Shown: positions 35,584-44,845, counted from the first letter of the stretch. The stretch: DNA of 64,000 nucleotides from Acidobacteriaceae bacterium (GCA_003165795.1 PMWW01000186.1:29227-93226), one strand, 5' to 3'. Made by a program: numbers and translations. The notes: generated from the sequence alone by a model not told the origin.

Positions 35584-36393
35584 TCAGCTCATGCCCTGGG
35601 GCAGCGGGCGGCGTGCCCATTGGCGCTCCCAGGCGGGCACCGTGACCCGCTCGGCCACGGCAGCAGGTTTGCGTGCCCAGCAAACCAGGCGGGTACCGAA
35701 AGGCAGGTTGAGGTAGCGAATCAGGTGCCGCTCGCAGTCCAGAAGCAACACCATCGCCGAGTTGGCCCAATTAAGCTGCCGGGCCGAATACCGATAGCGC
35801 TCAATGGACCGGCTGAAGATGTTCCTTCCGATGCGCTCGATGACGGCGGGCAAAAATCCTGACGCCACCAGGTAGGACACGCGCGAAACTTCGAAGCCTG
35901 AGTTGTTGAGCTTGCGGCGCAGCTCGCTTGCGGTGTAGCGCCGCTGATGGCCGCGGGCTTCGTCCTTCTCTCCCCAAAGCGATGGGTATGCGGGAACGGT
36001 CAGGCACAGCAAGCCACCGTCGGTGAGTACGCGACGCCATTCGCGCAAGGTGGCGCGGTCATCGGGAACAGTCTGCAGAATGTCGCCGGCGACGACGGCG
36101 GCAAACGAGTTGGAAGTGAAACCTAGTTCTTCCGGGCTGCTACAAATGAGATTGCGGCCACCTTCAATTTGCTGAAAGGCCAGAGCCGCAAGCGAGTAGT
36201 GCGCATTGACGGCGTGGATCCCGGGCGAGTCGCAAGCGTCTAATTGGGCACTGCAGCCGAAGTCGAGGACACGGGCCTTACGGTTGTCGTGCAGGGCTTG
36301 CACCACCGCTTCGCGCAGCAGCTTGCGTCGCGCAATGTGCCACCACGCGGAGCGTTCGCGCCGCAGTACGTCGAACTCGAACTGAGCGTCCAT
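35584..36393 (-). CDS. SAM-dependent methyltransferase
   Basis: This 269-residue protein has a class I SAM-binding fold: VLDFGCSAQLDACD near residue 42, AVVAGDILQTVPDDRATLREWRRVL near 98 and GGLLCLTVPAYPSLWG near 126, followed by HQRRYTASELRRKLNNSGFEV, typical of the methyltransferase type 11 group often found beside glycan genes. Substrate unknown. It marks one edge of the polysaccharide region. Confidence 0.8.
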   Translation of the reverse strand: MDAQFEFDVLRRERSAWWHIARRKLLREAVVQALHDNRKARVLDFGCSAQLDACDSPGIHAVNAHYSLAALAFQQIEGGRNLICSSPEELGFTSNSFAAVVAGDILQTVPDDRATLREWRRVLTDGGLLCLTVPAYPSLWGEKDEARGHQRRYTASELRRKLNNSGFEVSRVSYLVASGFLPAVIERIGRNIFSRSIERYRYSARQLNWANSAMVLLLDCERHLIRYLNLPFGTRLVCWARKPAAVAERVTVPAWERQWARRPLPQGMS

Positions 36394-36490
36394 GCGGAGG
36401 ACCTCGTCCCATCCGGTACAAGGATAGTTTACGGGATGCGGATGGGTGGCGGCTGATTATCACAGCGATTCAGCGACCATCAAGACGGCG

Positions 36491-36615
36491 GATTCTTCGT
36501 GGGCTGAAGCGGCGGCTGAAAAACTCCGACACGCGGACCCCTCACCGGCTGACGCCGGTTCAGGATGACAAAATAAGAGCTTCCGACCGGCATAGCTAAA
36601 GCAACGCCCCTTCAA
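36491..36615. repeat. Family B paired-hairpin element, copy 2
   Basis: It starts GATTCTTCG and ends CGCCCCTTCAA; the first stem is ACCGGC/GCCGGT around TGAC (36544-36559). It shares TGAAAAA and GGATGACAAAAT blocks with copy 1. The second stem is degraded. The 36394-36704 gap holds no gene. Confidence 0.6.
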
Positions 36616-36704
36616 AAACATGTCGAACCCGACTCTTTCCGCAGCCCGCAAAGTTGCGCTCCTTCAAAACTGGAAGCTCAGGATTGGCTTCGGCGGAGAC
36701 TGAC

Positions 36705-37643
36705 CTACCCGCTCGCCTGCACCGCCGAACGGAAATAGTCCAGCGACATTCGCAGGCCAGTCTGCAGATCGATCTTCGGCTCCCAGTCGAGCAGGCGTTT
36801 TGCTTTGCTGATGTCGGGACGGCGCTGCCGGGGATCGTCTTGCGGCAAAGGCTCGAAGCGAATGTTGCTGCTGGAAGCGGTGATATCGAGCACGACCTTC
36901 GCACATTCCAGGATGGTGAATTCGCCGGGATTGCCAATGTTGGTAGGTCCATGCTCGTCTGATTTTGCCAGCGCCAGAATGCCCCTTACCTCGTCGCTAA
37001 CGTAACAGAAGCTGCGGGTCTGCGAACCATCGCCGTAAACCGTGAGGTCCTCGCCGCGCAACGCCTGCTTCATGAAGTTAGAAATCACGCGGCCATCGTT
37101 GATCTGCAGCCGCGGGCCATAGGTGTTGAAGATGCGGACGATGCGGGTATCGACCGTGCGGTGGCGATGATAAGCCATGGTGGCCGCCTCGGCGAAGCGC
37201 TTGGCCTCGTCGTAGACCGAGCGCGGGCCGACGGGATTCACGTGTCCCCAGTAGGTTTCCTTTTGGGGATGCTCCAGCGGATCGCCATAACACTCGGAGG
37301 TCGAGGCCAGCAGGAACTTCGCCTGGTATTCTTTCGCCAATTCCAGGCAGTTCATCGTACCCACGGAGCCGACTCGGAGGGTCTCAATCGCGTGTTCGAT
37401 ATAGTCGACGGGGCTGGCGGGCGAGGCCAGATGGAAGACGTAATCCACTTTGCCGAAGTCGAAAGGCCGGGATACGTCCTGCTCGCGAAACTCGAAGCGC
37501 GGATCATTGCGGAGATGGTTGATGTTGGCCATCCGGCCAGTCAGCAGATTATCGGCGCAGACCACCGAATCGCCCTGTGCCAGCAAAGCATCGCACAGAT
37601 GGGAACCGACAAAGCCCGCACCACCTGTCACCAATACACGCAT
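36705..37643 (-). CDS. uxs: UDP-glucuronate decarboxylase (UDP-xylose synthase)-like
   Basis: This 312-residue extended SDR has [14 protein letters not shown] for NAD binding, [11 protein letters not shown] near residue 70, [17 protein letters not shown] near 110 and catalytic YxxxK in [10 protein letters not shown] near 143, followed by [21 protein letters not shown]. These are the hallmarks of UDP-xylose synthases, which remove CO2 from UDP-glucuronate. It is probably transcribed with the next epimerase gene upstream, 56 bases away. Confidence 0.85.
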   Translation of the reverse strand: MRVLVTGGAGFVGSHLCDALLAQGDSVVCADNLLTGRMANINHLRNDPRFEFREQDVSRPFDFGKVDYVFHLASPASPVDYIEHAIETLRVGSVGTMNCLELAKEYQAKFLLASTSECYGDPLEHPQKETYWGHVNPVGPRSVYDEAKRFAEAATMAYHRHRTVDTRIVRIFNTYGPRLQINDGRVISNFMKQALRGEDLTVYGDGSQTRSFCYVSDEVRGILALAKSDEHGPTNIGNPGEFTILECAKVVLDITASSSNIRFEPLPQDDPRQRRPDISKAKRLLDWEPKIDLQTGLRMSLDYFRSAVQASG

Positions 37644-37699
37644 AGTTAGAGATTCTTTCAGAAAGCCGAGTCACGCCAGGCGCCAGCGGTCCCAGCTTT

Positions 37700-38692
37700 T
37701 CACACCCGGACCAAAACACCGCGCTTGCGCAAACGTGCCCGCTGATCTTCGATGATGCTTTCCAGCCCGGCCTGCAGGGACACCGTCGGCTCGTAGCCGA
37801 TGAGCTTATTGACCTTGGTGATGTCGGGAACGCGCCGCACCATATCTTCGAAACCTGCCTCGTAGGCCGTGCTGTACGGAATGAAAACGATGGGCGAGTG
37901 CGACCCGGTCATTTGCTTGATCCGTTCGGCCAACTCCAGGATGGTGACCTCGTGCGTGCCGCCCACGTTGTACACTTCGCCGTTCGCCTCGGGATGGGCC
38001 GCGATACCGACCAAGGCGTTGACCGCGTCGTTCACGTGGGTAAAGCAGCGGCTCTGGCTACCGTCGCCGAACACCGTGATGTCGGCCCCGGTCAGCGCCT
38101 GGGTAACGAAATTGGGGATGACCATGCCATACTGGCCAATCTGTCGCGGCCCTACGGTATTGAACAGCCGGGCAATGACGGTAGGGACCTTTCGTTCTTT
38201 CCAGTAGGCGATGGCCAGAAACTCGTCGATGGCCTTGGAACAGGCATAACTCCAACGGCTTTTGTTGGTCGGTCCCCACACCATGTCATCATCTTCACGA
38301 AAAGGGACTTGCTCCCGCTTGCCGTACACCTCGGAAGTTGAAGTGATGAGCACGCGCTTGCGCTTGGTCTCGGCTAGTTCCAGCACGATCTCGGTACAGC
38401 GAATGTTGGTCTCGATAGTGCGCACCGGACTATCCATGATCAGGCGCACGCCCACGGCCGCCGCCAGATGGTAGATGACGTCGCAAAGATCCACCAGTTC
38501 CGCCATCAGATGAGTGTTGGTGACGCTATCGATGTGGTAGGTGAACTGAGGGTGGATCTTGAGATGCTGAATATTGGCGATGGAACCGGTCGAGAGATCG
38601 TCGATTATATATACCTCGTCGCCCAGATCGAGGTGCCGTTCGGCAAGGTGAGAGCCGATGAAACCGGCCCCCCCGGTAATGAGGATCTTCAA
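37700..38692 (-). CDS. NAD-dependent nucleotide-sugar epimerase/dehydratase
   Basis: This 330-residue extended SDR starts MKILITGGAGFIGSHLAERH. It has YHLAAAVGVRLIMDSPVRTI near residue 70, ITSTSEVYGKREQVPF near 116 and the catalytic YxxxK in WSYACSKAIDE near 148, then RLFNTVGPRQIGQYGMVIPNF. It is a UDP-glucose 4-epimerase-like or 4,6-dehydratase-like enzyme; the exact sugar cannot be read. It is probably in one operon with the UDP-xylose synthase-like gene. Confidence 0.8.
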   Translation of the reverse strand: MKILITGGAGFIGSHLAERHLDLGDEVYIIDDLSTGSIANIQHLKIHPQFTYHIDSVTNTHLMAELVDLCDVIYHLAAAVGVRLIMDSPVRTIETNIRCTEIVLELAETKRKRVLITSTSEVYGKREQVPFREDDDMVWGPTNKSRWSYACSKAIDEFLAIAYWKERKVPTVIARLFNTVGPRQIGQYGMVIPNFVTQALTGADITVFGDGSQSRCFTHVNDAVNALVGIAAHPEANGEVYNVGGTHEVTILELAERIKQMTGSHSPIVFIPYSTAYEAGFEDMVRRVPDITKVNKLIGYEPTVSLQAGLESIIEDQRARLRKRGVLVRV

Positions 38693-38815
38693 TAGCGTTT
38701 CTCCGGAATACCTTTAGATTACTGTGCCGCAGGCAGGAGCGCAAACGCCGTGATCCAGGTCACGGCAGGCGCAACCGCCAAGCCGTATAATCGCCGGTTT
38801 TGTTGGTACTGATCT

Positions 38816-40072
38816 ATGGCCCACCGCGAAGCGGACTTGCTTATCATTGGCGCTGGAATTGTGGGCCTGGCAACCGCGCTGGAAGTCACGCGGCGCTTGC
38901 CCACGCTGCACATGGTCGTGGTCGAGAAAGAGAACCACGTAGCCGCTCACCAGACCGGACACAACAGTGGCGTCATTCACTCCGGACTGTACTACAAGAC
39001 AGGCTCGCTGAAGGCGCGCAATTGCGTGGCTGGCGCGGCTGCGATGAAGCGCTTCTGCCAGGAGCAGAGCATCCCTTACGAAGAGTGCGGGAAGGTAGTG
39101 GTGGCGACCACCCGCGAGGAACTTCCGCGGTTGGAGCAACTGCAGCAGCGTGGAATCGCCAACACTGTTCCCGGTTTGCGAATGCTGCAACGCGAGCAGT
39201 TGCGCGAAATCGAGCCCCACTGCGAAGGGCTTGCCGCCCTGCACGTCCCCAGCACCGGAATTGTTGACTACACCGTGGTCGCGCAAGAATATGCCGAGTT
39301 GATCGGTCGCGCGGGCGGGGAGATCGTATTCAACGCTAAGGTCGTGGGACTGAGCGAGGATGGCGCTACCAATGTCGTTGAGACTCGGGCCGGGACCTTC
39401 CGGGCGCGCTACGTCATCAACTGCGCTGGTCTGTACAGCGACGCGATCACGCGCATGACCGGCGTGCAAACCGATTTGCAGATTATTCCCTTCCGCGGCG
39501 AGTACTACGAAGTACGACCTGAGGGGCGCAGCTTGGTGAAGGCACTCATCTACCCAGTTCCTGATCCGCGCTTCCCGTTTCTGGGAGTGCATTTCACGCG
39601 GCGCGTAAATGGCAGCGTCGAAGCCGGACCGAATGCTCTGCTGGCTTTCCGGCGCGAGGGATACACCGGCACGCCGCCCGATCTGGGCGAAGCGATGGAG
39701 ACGCTGCGCTTCCCCGGCTTCTGGAAGATGGCAGGCAAACACTGGCAGATGGGGCTGGCTGAGCAATATCGATCGTGGGTGAAGCCGGCCTTCGTGAAGG
39801 CCCTGCAAAGGATGGTGCCGGAGCTGACGGAAGCAGACCTGACGCAGGGCGGCTCCGGGGTGCGGGCCCAGGCAGTCGATAGGAATGGAAACCTGGTGGA
39901 CGACTTCCACTTCGTGCACAGCCGCAACATGATCCACGTGTGCAACGTGCCCTCGCCGGCGGCAACTGCTTCTCTGGAGATTGGCAAAGAGATTGTTGAC
40001 ATGATGGCCGAGCGCTTCAATCTGCCGCGGGCCAGAAGCGAACCCACGGTCTCGCATCATGCTAAGCTTTAG
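38816..40072 (+). CDS. lhgO: L-2-hydroxyglutarate oxidase
   Basis: The 418-residue FAD enzyme oxidises L-2-hydroxyglutarate to 2-oxoglutarate and passes electrons to the membrane. The FAD motif LLIIGAGIVGLATALEV at 8-24 and the DAO-fold segment HQTGHNSGVIHSGLYYKTGSLKARNC near residue 44 are diagnostic. The ending QGGSGVRAQAVDRNGNLVDDFHF is also typical. The stop codon overlaps the frame of the next epimerase gene, so the two are translated from one message. Confidence 0.85.
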   Translation: MAHREADLLIIGAGIVGLATALEVTRRLPTLHMVVVEKENHVAAHQTGHNSGVIHSGLYYKTGSLKARNCVAGAAAMKRFCQEQSIPYEECGKVVVATTREELPRLEQLQQRGIANTVPGLRMLQREQLREIEPHCEGLAALHVPSTGIVDYTVVAQEYAELIGRAGGEIVFNAKVVGLSEDGATNVVETRAGTFRARYVINCAGLYSDAITRMTGVQTDLQIIPFRGEYYEVRPEGRSLVKALIYPVPDPRFPFLGVHFTRRVNGSVEAGPNALLAFRREGYTGTPPDLGEAMETLRFPGFWKMAGKHWQMGLAEQYRSWVKPAFVKALQRMVPELTEADLTQGGSGVRAQAVDRNGNLVDDFHFVHSRNMIHVCNVPSPAATASLEIGKEIVDMMAERFNLPRARSEPTVSHHAKL

Positions 40073-40074
40073 TG

Positions 40075-41067
40075 ATGGCGCAATATCTGGTCACGGGCGC
40101 GGCGGGATTCGTAGGTTCGGCCCTGGTACGTGCATTGCTGGAGCGCGGCGAACGGGTCCGCGGCTTCGACAATTTCGAAACCGGTAGACGGGAAAATCTG
40201 CGAGACGTTTTGTCGCAAATCGACTTTCGCGAGGCCGACCTACTGGACCTTGATGCAGTGACGTCGGCGTGCACGGGAGTGGACTATGTTTTGCATCAGG
40301 CCGCGGTCCCGTCAGTCCCGAAATCGGTTGCCGATCCCGCGCGCAGCAATCGCGTCAACGTTGACGGCACAGTGAACCTGCTCATCGCGGCCCGCGATGG
40401 CAAGGTGAAGCGCGTGGTGTACGCGGCTTCGTCTTCCGCCTATGGCGATACTCCGACGTTGCCCAAGCGCGAAGACATGATGGCCTCGCCCATTTCACCC
40501 TACGCGGTTTCTAAGCTGGCGGGCGAAATGTATATGAAGTCGTTTTACCGCGTGTACGGACTGCCCACCGTCAGCCTGCGCTACTTCAACATCTTCGGTC
40601 CGCGGCAGGACCCGACGTCGCAATATTCAGCGGTGCTGGCCAAGTTCATTACCCAGATGCTGCGCGGCGAGCGGCCTACGATTTATGGCGATGGCGAGCA
40701 GTCGCGCGATTTTAATTACATCGACAATGCCGTGGCGGCCAACCTGCTGGCGGCAACCGCTCCTGAGGCCGAGGTTGCCGGAGAGATGTTCAACATTGCC
40801 ACCGGACATCGCTTCAGCCTGAATGAAACTTTTCAGCTGTTGAAACCGATGACCGGCTACACCGGCGATGTTGATTACGCTCCCGAGCGTGCCGGCGACG
40901 TGAAACATTCTCTGGCTGACATCTCACGAGCGGCGCAGAAGCTGAACTATCGACCGCTAGTGGACTTCAAGCAAGGTTTGGAGCGGACGGTGGCCTGGTA
41001 TCGGATGGCCGAATCCGCGCCGCAAGGTCAGTTTGCGGCGAAAACGCAGAGCGTCAGTCGGGGCTAA
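40075..41067 (+). CDS. NAD-dependent nucleotide-sugar epimerase
   Basis: The 330-residue extended SDR begins MAQYLVTGAAGFVGSALVRAL. It has LHQAAVPSVPKSVADP near residue 75, ASSSAYGDTPTLPKRED near 120 and the catalytic YxxxK in SPYAVSKLAGEMY near 143, then RYFNIFGPRQDPTSQYS and a WbpP/UDP-N-acetylglucosamine 4-epimerase-like C-terminus. The ATG at 40075 sits two bases after the lhgO stop. It probably supplies a sugar for the glycan genes further on. Confidence 0.8.
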   Translation: MAQYLVTGAAGFVGSALVRALLERGERVRGFDNFETGRRENLRDVLSQIDFREADLLDLDAVTSACTGVDYVLHQAAVPSVPKSVADPARSNRVNVDGTVNLLIAARDGKVKRVVYAASSSAYGDTPTLPKREDMMASPISPYAVSKLAGEMYMKSFYRVYGLPTVSLRYFNIFGPRQDPTSQYSAVLAKFITQMLRGERPTIYGDGEQSRDFNYIDNAVAANLLAATAPEAEVAGEMFNIATGHRFSLNETFQLLKPMTGYTGDVDYAPERAGDVKHSLADISRAAQKLNYRPLVDFKQGLERTVAWYRMAESAPQGQFAAKTQSVSRG

Positions 41068-41100
41068 AACAGTTGCTGGAAAGATCACTTTTATAGTGCT

Positions 41101-41130
41101 TTGAAGGGGCGCAGCTTTAGAGGCTGCGGA
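41101..41130. repeat. Family B half element
   Basis: TTGAAGGGGCGCAGC TTTA GAGGCTGCG is the reversed end hairpin of a family B unit without the rest. Confidence 0.4.
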
Positions 41131-41150
41131 AAAAATCGGGCCTTCAGTAT

Positions 41151-41276
41151 TTGAAGGGGCGCACCTTCAGGTGCGCCGTACAACCCCCTTATTTTTGTCA
41201 CCACGAACCAGCTTTAGCCGGTGAGGGACCTGCTTTTCGGGCTTTTTCAGCAGCCGACTTCAGCGGGCGACAAGTG
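41151..41276. repeat. Family B paired-hairpin element, copy 3 (reversed)
   Basis: It starts TTGAAGGGGC with stem GCGCACC/GGTGCGC around TTCA and runs through ATTTTTGTCACC and stem CCAGC/GCCGG around TTTA. It then has GTGAGGGACCTGCTTTT and CTTTTTCAGCAGCCG. On the other strand this is the same order of blocks as at 35438 and 36491. Confidence 0.6.
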
Positions 41277-41298
41277 CGGATGAGAACAACGGAATCTG

Positions 41299-41367
41299 CC
41301 GCCGGCTGAAGCCGGCTCAAGAGGAAAAAATGAGTCTCACGGCGTAGCTAAAGCTGCGCCTCTTCAA
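41299..41367. repeat. Family B element, copy 4 (partial)
   Basis: GCCGGC TGAA GCCGGC, then TCAAGAGG, AAAAAATGAGTCTCACGGCGTAGC and CTCTTCAA repeat the two-hairpin plan. The 41068-41431 gap consists almost entirely of these elements. Confidence 0.5.
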
Positions 41368-41431
41368 AGCGCAAATGTAGTCCAATTCTTGGCAGGCACC
41401 CTAACCTGCATTTTCCACGAAAGGAATTTTC

Positions 41432-41959
41432 ATGGCCCGTCAACCCGGCGTTTATGCCACCTTCGATACCAGCGAAGGAACCATCGTCGTCCGTCTGTTT
41501 GAAGACGAAGCTCCCATCACGGTAAAGAACTTCATCGAACTTGCCGAGGGCTCGCGCGAGTGGACCCACCCGCAGACTCGCAGCAAGAGTAAGACTCCGC
41601 TCTACGACGGAACCATCTTTCACCGCGTGATTCCCGACTTCATGGTCCAGGGCGGAGATCCGGCCGGCACCGGCATGGGCGGCCCCGGCTACCAATTCCA
41701 GGACGAGACCAAGGGCTCGCCGCACAAGTTCGACAAGCCGGGCAAGCTGGCCATGGCCAACAGCGGTCCCGGAACGAACGGCTCGCAGTTCTTCATCACC
41801 GTGGCGGCGACACCATGGCTGACCGGCAATCACACCATTTTCGGAGAGGTAGTCGAAGGGCAGGACATCGCCGACAAGATGACCACTCTCCCGCGCAGTC
41901 GCCAGGACAAGCCCAACAAGGATGTGGTGCTGAATTCGGTGAAGATCGAAAGAGTATAG
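41432..41959 (+). CDS. Cyclophilin-type peptidyl-prolyl isomerase
   Basis: This 175-residue cytoplasmic isomerase has all core cyclophilin segments: [19 protein letters not shown], then [24 protein letters not shown] with the catalytic Arg-Ile-Asp-Phe-Met-Gln cluster, [20 protein letters not shown] and [12 protein letters not shown]. It lacks a signal peptide. AAAGGAA nine bases before the ATG supports the start. Confidence 0.92.
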   Translation: MARQPGVYATFDTSEGTIVVRLFEDEAPITVKNFIELAEGSREWTHPQTRSKSKTPLYDGTIFHRVIPDFMVQGGDPAGTGMGGPGYQFQDETKGSPHKFDKPGKLAMANSGPGTNGSQFFITVAATPWLTGNHTIFGEVVEGQDIADKMTTLPRSRQDKPNKDVVLNSVKIERV

Positions 41960-41970
41960 TTCGCTGGCGG

Positions 41971-43059
41971 CTACTTCTTCACCAGTTCCGCAAACACTTT
42001 CTCGTACTTCTGCGCGATGGCTTCCCAGCGATAGAGCGCGTCGGCGCGCTGCTTGGCGCTCGCGGCTAGCTGTTCGCGAGCGGCGGGATCGTCGAGCATC
42101 GATTGCAACTTCGCGGCGAGATCGGCTTCGGATTTGTCATAACGAATCGCTGCATCGCCGGCGGTCTCCGCGTTTTCCGGTGTGTCGAGATAGAGCACCG
42201 GATTGCTGGCGGCCATGGCTTCGATGAGTGCGGGATGCACTCCGCCAATCTCGCAGGCGAAGACGAAGACGCCGGCGTGCTTCTGCAGCGCCCAGTAGCC
42301 GTCACCGTAGATCGCGCCAGTGAAGCGCACGCGCTCGTCGCCCAGCGATTTCAGCCGCTCGATGTAGCCGGCATCGTAGGGGTTGTCGCCGACAATGACC
42401 AGCGGCCAGTCGCTGCGTACCTTGCGCCAACTGCGCAGCACCAGGTCGGGATTGTTCTCCGGCTCCAGGCGGCTGACGTAGAGCACGTAACGGCCCGACT
42501 CAAGATTGAGGCCGTTCAGGTTGTAATCGCCCGCCGGCATCTCCGAGCCGTAGCCGATCACTAATGACTCGCTGCCGTACTTGGCGAGGTAATAGTCGTG
42601 AATCGCCCGCGCGTCAGTGACCAGCTGGTTGGAGCTGAACGATGACATCCATTCGCAGAGATGCAGCACCTGCGCGCCCAGGCCGGCCCACTTCTCGCGC
42701 TTGCGGTCGAGGCCGTCGACGTTGAGCACCACCGGCTTGCCGAACAGGCGCGGAATGTAGGCGAACGGACTGTTGGCGACGTTGCACAGCAGCACGATAT
42801 CGTTGTCGCTGAAGGCGACATGCACGGCGGCGAAGAAGGTGCTGACCCAGGTGTCAAGGTGCTTCTCGTGCAGGCTGGGAACGATGATGCGGCGGACGCG
42901 GCGGTCGTAAACGTCGTCAGGACGGGTGAAGGCGCGGCGGCAATAGACCGTGACCTGATGGCCGTGATCGGCGAAGCGCGAGGCAATCTGCTCGGCAAAG
43001 CGTTCGAAGCCGCCATAGCGATTGGGAATGCCGCGAGTTCCGACGATGGTGATTTTCAT
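41971..43059 (-). CDS. Glycosyltransferase family 4 (DUF1972-type)
   Basis: The 362-residue GT-B enzyme begins MKITIVGTRGIPNRYGGFERFAE, a DUF1972 rhamnosyltransferase-like start that binds the acceptor. The donor half has VLYVSRLEPENNPDLVLR near 215, VGDNPYD near 245 and GGVHPALIEAMAASNPVLYL near 286, where the Glu after Pro-Ala binds the nucleotide sugar. It adds a sugar to a lipid-linked glycan at the inner membrane. The start at 43059 rather than 43080 was chosen because the protein family starts with MKI. Confidence 0.85.
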   Translation of the reverse strand: MKITIVGTRGIPNRYGGFERFAEQIASRFADHGHQVTVYCRRAFTRPDDVYDRRVRRIIVPSLHEKHLDTWVSTFFAAVHVAFSDNDIVLLCNVANSPFAYIPRLFGKPVVLNVDGLDRKREKWAGLGAQVLHLCEWMSSFSSNQLVTDARAIHDYYLAKYGSESLVIGYGSEMPAGDYNLNGLNLESGRYVLYVSRLEPENNPDLVLRSWRKVRSDWPLVIVGDNPYDAGYIERLKSLGDERVRFTGAIYGDGYWALQKHAGVFVFACEIGGVHPALIEAMAASNPVLYLDTPENAETAGDAAIRYDKSEADLAAKLQSMLDDPAAREQLAASAKQRADALYRWEAIAQKYEKVFAELVKK

Positions 43060-43068
43060 GAGAGAAGC

Positions 43069-43110
43069 AGCAATTAGCAACTAGCAACTAGCAGCTAGCA
43101 ATTAGCAACC
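43069..43110. repeat. Heptad-periodic array 8
   Basis: Six units, AGCAATT, AGCAACT, AGCAACT, AGCAGCT, AGCAATT, AGCAACC, lie between the GT4 and GT2 genes. Confidence 0.75.
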
Positions 43111-43127
43111 CCGAGCGATGTCTGCAA

Positions 43128-44327
43128 TTATTTTTCCGCATCGACGGCTCTCGGAGTATTGCTGAACCACCATAGCAAATCGCGGTCGGAGACGCGGCGA
43201 CGGGACTGAATGATGGCCCGCTTGCGGCGAATGCTGTCGCGCACCTTCCACCAGTAAATCACCGCCGACCACAGACGTCGATCGCGCACCGCCGCATATC
43301 CAAACGTCATAATGTCGCGCCACAGCACCGGAAAGAACAGCCGCCGGCACAGCCATCCAGAAGCGTTCTTGCCGCGCATGAGGAAACGGTTCTTGGCCGA
43401 GTGCCAGTTGATGATCAGCGGCAGGTCTTTGCGCCGCTCGGGCGTCACCCGCCGCACATGCCATGCGACGGCAGCCGGCGTGTACAGGCACTTCCAGCCC
43501 ATCACCTGCGCGCGCCAGGCCAGATCGCCGTCTTCGCGGAAGGCGAAGAAGTCCTCATCGAAGAACTCGCCTTCGACCGAGACAGCCTCGATGAAGTCAC
43601 GCCGGAAGAATGCCGCTGCGCCGCTGGCGCCGAAGACGTACTGCACGCGGTCGTACCGGCCATGATCGAGTTCTTCGGCGCCGCGATCGAGATGGCGCAT
43701 GTTCGGCGTGAAGTAGATGCCGGTGGAGTCGATGATGTTCGTCCTGCGCGGGTCGGGAGCAATTCCAGATGCCCCATCAGGACTGTATTCTTGGAAGGGT
43801 AGGCCTTCAGGTGTGCCGTAAAGGCCCGGGTAGAGCGAGCCTTCAGGCTCGCGTTCCGAGCTCTCTGAACTATGGTCGGACTCTGAGGTCTTCGACCTCA
43901 GAGCCCGACCAGCTTTCTTGCTGCTGCTGGACGCAACCCTAAAGGGTTGCTCTACCCCGTGAGGGGCAGGATCCCAGCGCAGCAGCTTGCCGCACAGGGA
44001 GCCAGCATCGGGATGGGCTTCGCCGGCCGCCACCAGCTGGGTCACGAAGTTCGGACTGAGTACGACATCGGGATTCAGGCACAGCACCCATTCGCCGCGC
44101 GCAACGCGGATCGCCTGGTTCTGCCCGGCAGCGAATCCCACATTGCAATCATTGTAGAAGACTCGCCATTTTGCTTCGACCTGCTTCAGCCGCGCGCGCG
44201 TGCCGTCCTCAGAGGCGTTGTCGATGATGATCACTTCGAGGTCGGGATAGTCGAGGAGCGCGAGTGCACCGAAACATTCGTCAAGGTATTGCGCCGAATT
44301 CCAGGTGACGATGGTGATGGAGACCAT
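43128..44327 (-). CDS. Glycosyltransferase family 2 with an in-frame repeat insertion
   Basis: The 399-residue protein starts MVSITIVTWNSAQYLDECF and has the GT-A motifs IIIDNASEDGT (35-42), CLNPDVVLSP (83-92) with the DxD-like Asp, and RREDFIEAV/FFAFREDGDLAWRA near 241 and 260. Residues about 122-190 (VEQPFRVASSSSKKAGRAL and on) are encoded by a family A element plus a family B hairpin, and do not look like GT2 sequence; on each side the normal sequence continues, KLLRWDPAP and DPRRTNIIDSTGIYF. The reading frame stays open. Function of the enlarged protein is uncertain. Confidence 0.85.
   Translation of the reverse strand: MVSITIVTWNSAQYLDECFGALALLDYPDLEVIIIDNASEDGTRARLKQVEAKWRVFYNDCNVGFAAGQNQAIRVARGEWVLCLNPDVVLSPNFVTQLVAAGEAHPDAGSLCGKLLRWDPAPHGVEQPFRVASSSSKKAGRALRSKTSESDHSSESSEREPEGSLYPGLYGTPEGLPFQEYSPDGASGIAPDPRRTNIIDSTGIYFTPNMRHLDRGAEELDHGRYDRVQYVFGASGAAAFFRRDFIEAVSVEGEFFDEDFFAFREDGDLAWRAQVMGWKCLYTPAAVAWHVRRVTPERRKDLPLIINWHSAKNRFLMRGKNASGWLCRRLFFPVLWRDIMTFGYAAVRDRRLWSAVIYWWKVRDSIRRKRAIIQSRRRVSDRDLLWWFSNTPRAVDAEK
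43791..43823. repeat. Family B-type half hairpin inside the GT2 gene
   Basis: TTGGAAGGGTAGGCC TTCA GGTGTGCCGTA parallels the TTGAAGGGGCGCACC end at 41151. It abuts the family A element. Confidence 0.45.
43828..43958. repeat. Family A paired-hairpin element inside the GT2 coding sequence
   Basis: Ends are GGGTAGAGC with stem GCGAGCC/GGCTCGC, and GCAACCC/GGGTTGC followed by TCTACCCC. The central hairpin has 18-bp arms (43873-43890, 43894-43911) around TTC with one mismatch, the same geometry as at 34354-34491. Confidence 0.75.
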
Positions 44328-44389
44328 TGGGCTAGAACACTACCCGCCCAAAATCCCGTTTAAAGGGGAGCAGGTTATGAAACGCCGAT

Positions 44390-44845
44390 TTATCGACAGT
44401 CACTCAAACTCGGCTTTTCTCGCGCTTTGAGGTTTGGCCAGCGGAAAGCACCTGTTACCCCGAAAAACAGGCCGAGCGCAATAGCAACCCAACCCAGAAA
44501 GCCGTTTCCGGTGGTCTCAACGAACCCTCGGTGCAGTCCAAGTTCCACGTTAATAGAGTAGGCGTTCCATGCGGCCGCGACGGCGAAATATACGCCGACG
44601 ACAGTGAGCCACACGCCAGCCCAGAGTCGGTTGTAGATTGCGGCGATGGAAGCGGGTAGCACCGAGAGTAGAAGTGCGGTTGCGCTTACGATTTCTGGCC
44701 AACTGTCGTTCTTTCCAAGGGTAAACAACATCACGGGTGCAACGAGAAGCAGGTAGGCTGCGCCGAGCAGGATTCCCCCAGAGATCGCTATCCAAGAGAC
44801 CGTAATTTTGAACGTGCTGCTTTGCGAAACGCCAAGCAGGGCCAT
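44390..44845 (-). CDS. Small membrane protein of unknown function
   Basis: The 151 residues form four hydrophobic helices (ITVSWIAISGGILLGAAYLL, IVSATALLLSVLPASIAAIY, GVWLTVVGVYFAVAAAW, WVAIALGLFFGVTGAF) with short loops and a charged tail. No family was recognised. It lies inside the polysaccharide region but nothing in the sequence ties it to that job. GC content is a little lower than that of its neighbours. Confidence 0.6.
   Translation of the reverse strand: MALLGVSQSSTFKITVSWIAISGGILLGAAYLLLVAPVMLFTLGKNDSWPEIVSATALLLSVLPASIAAIYNRLWAGVWLTVVGVYFAVAAAWNAYSINVELGLHRGFVETTGNGFLGWVAIALGLFFGVTGAFRWPNLKAREKPSLSDCR

Noticed and set aside
38714-40060. 448-codon open frame opposite lhgO
   Set aside because: The plus strand has clear FAD and DAO-fold motifs; the antisense product is Arg/His-rich and matches nothing.
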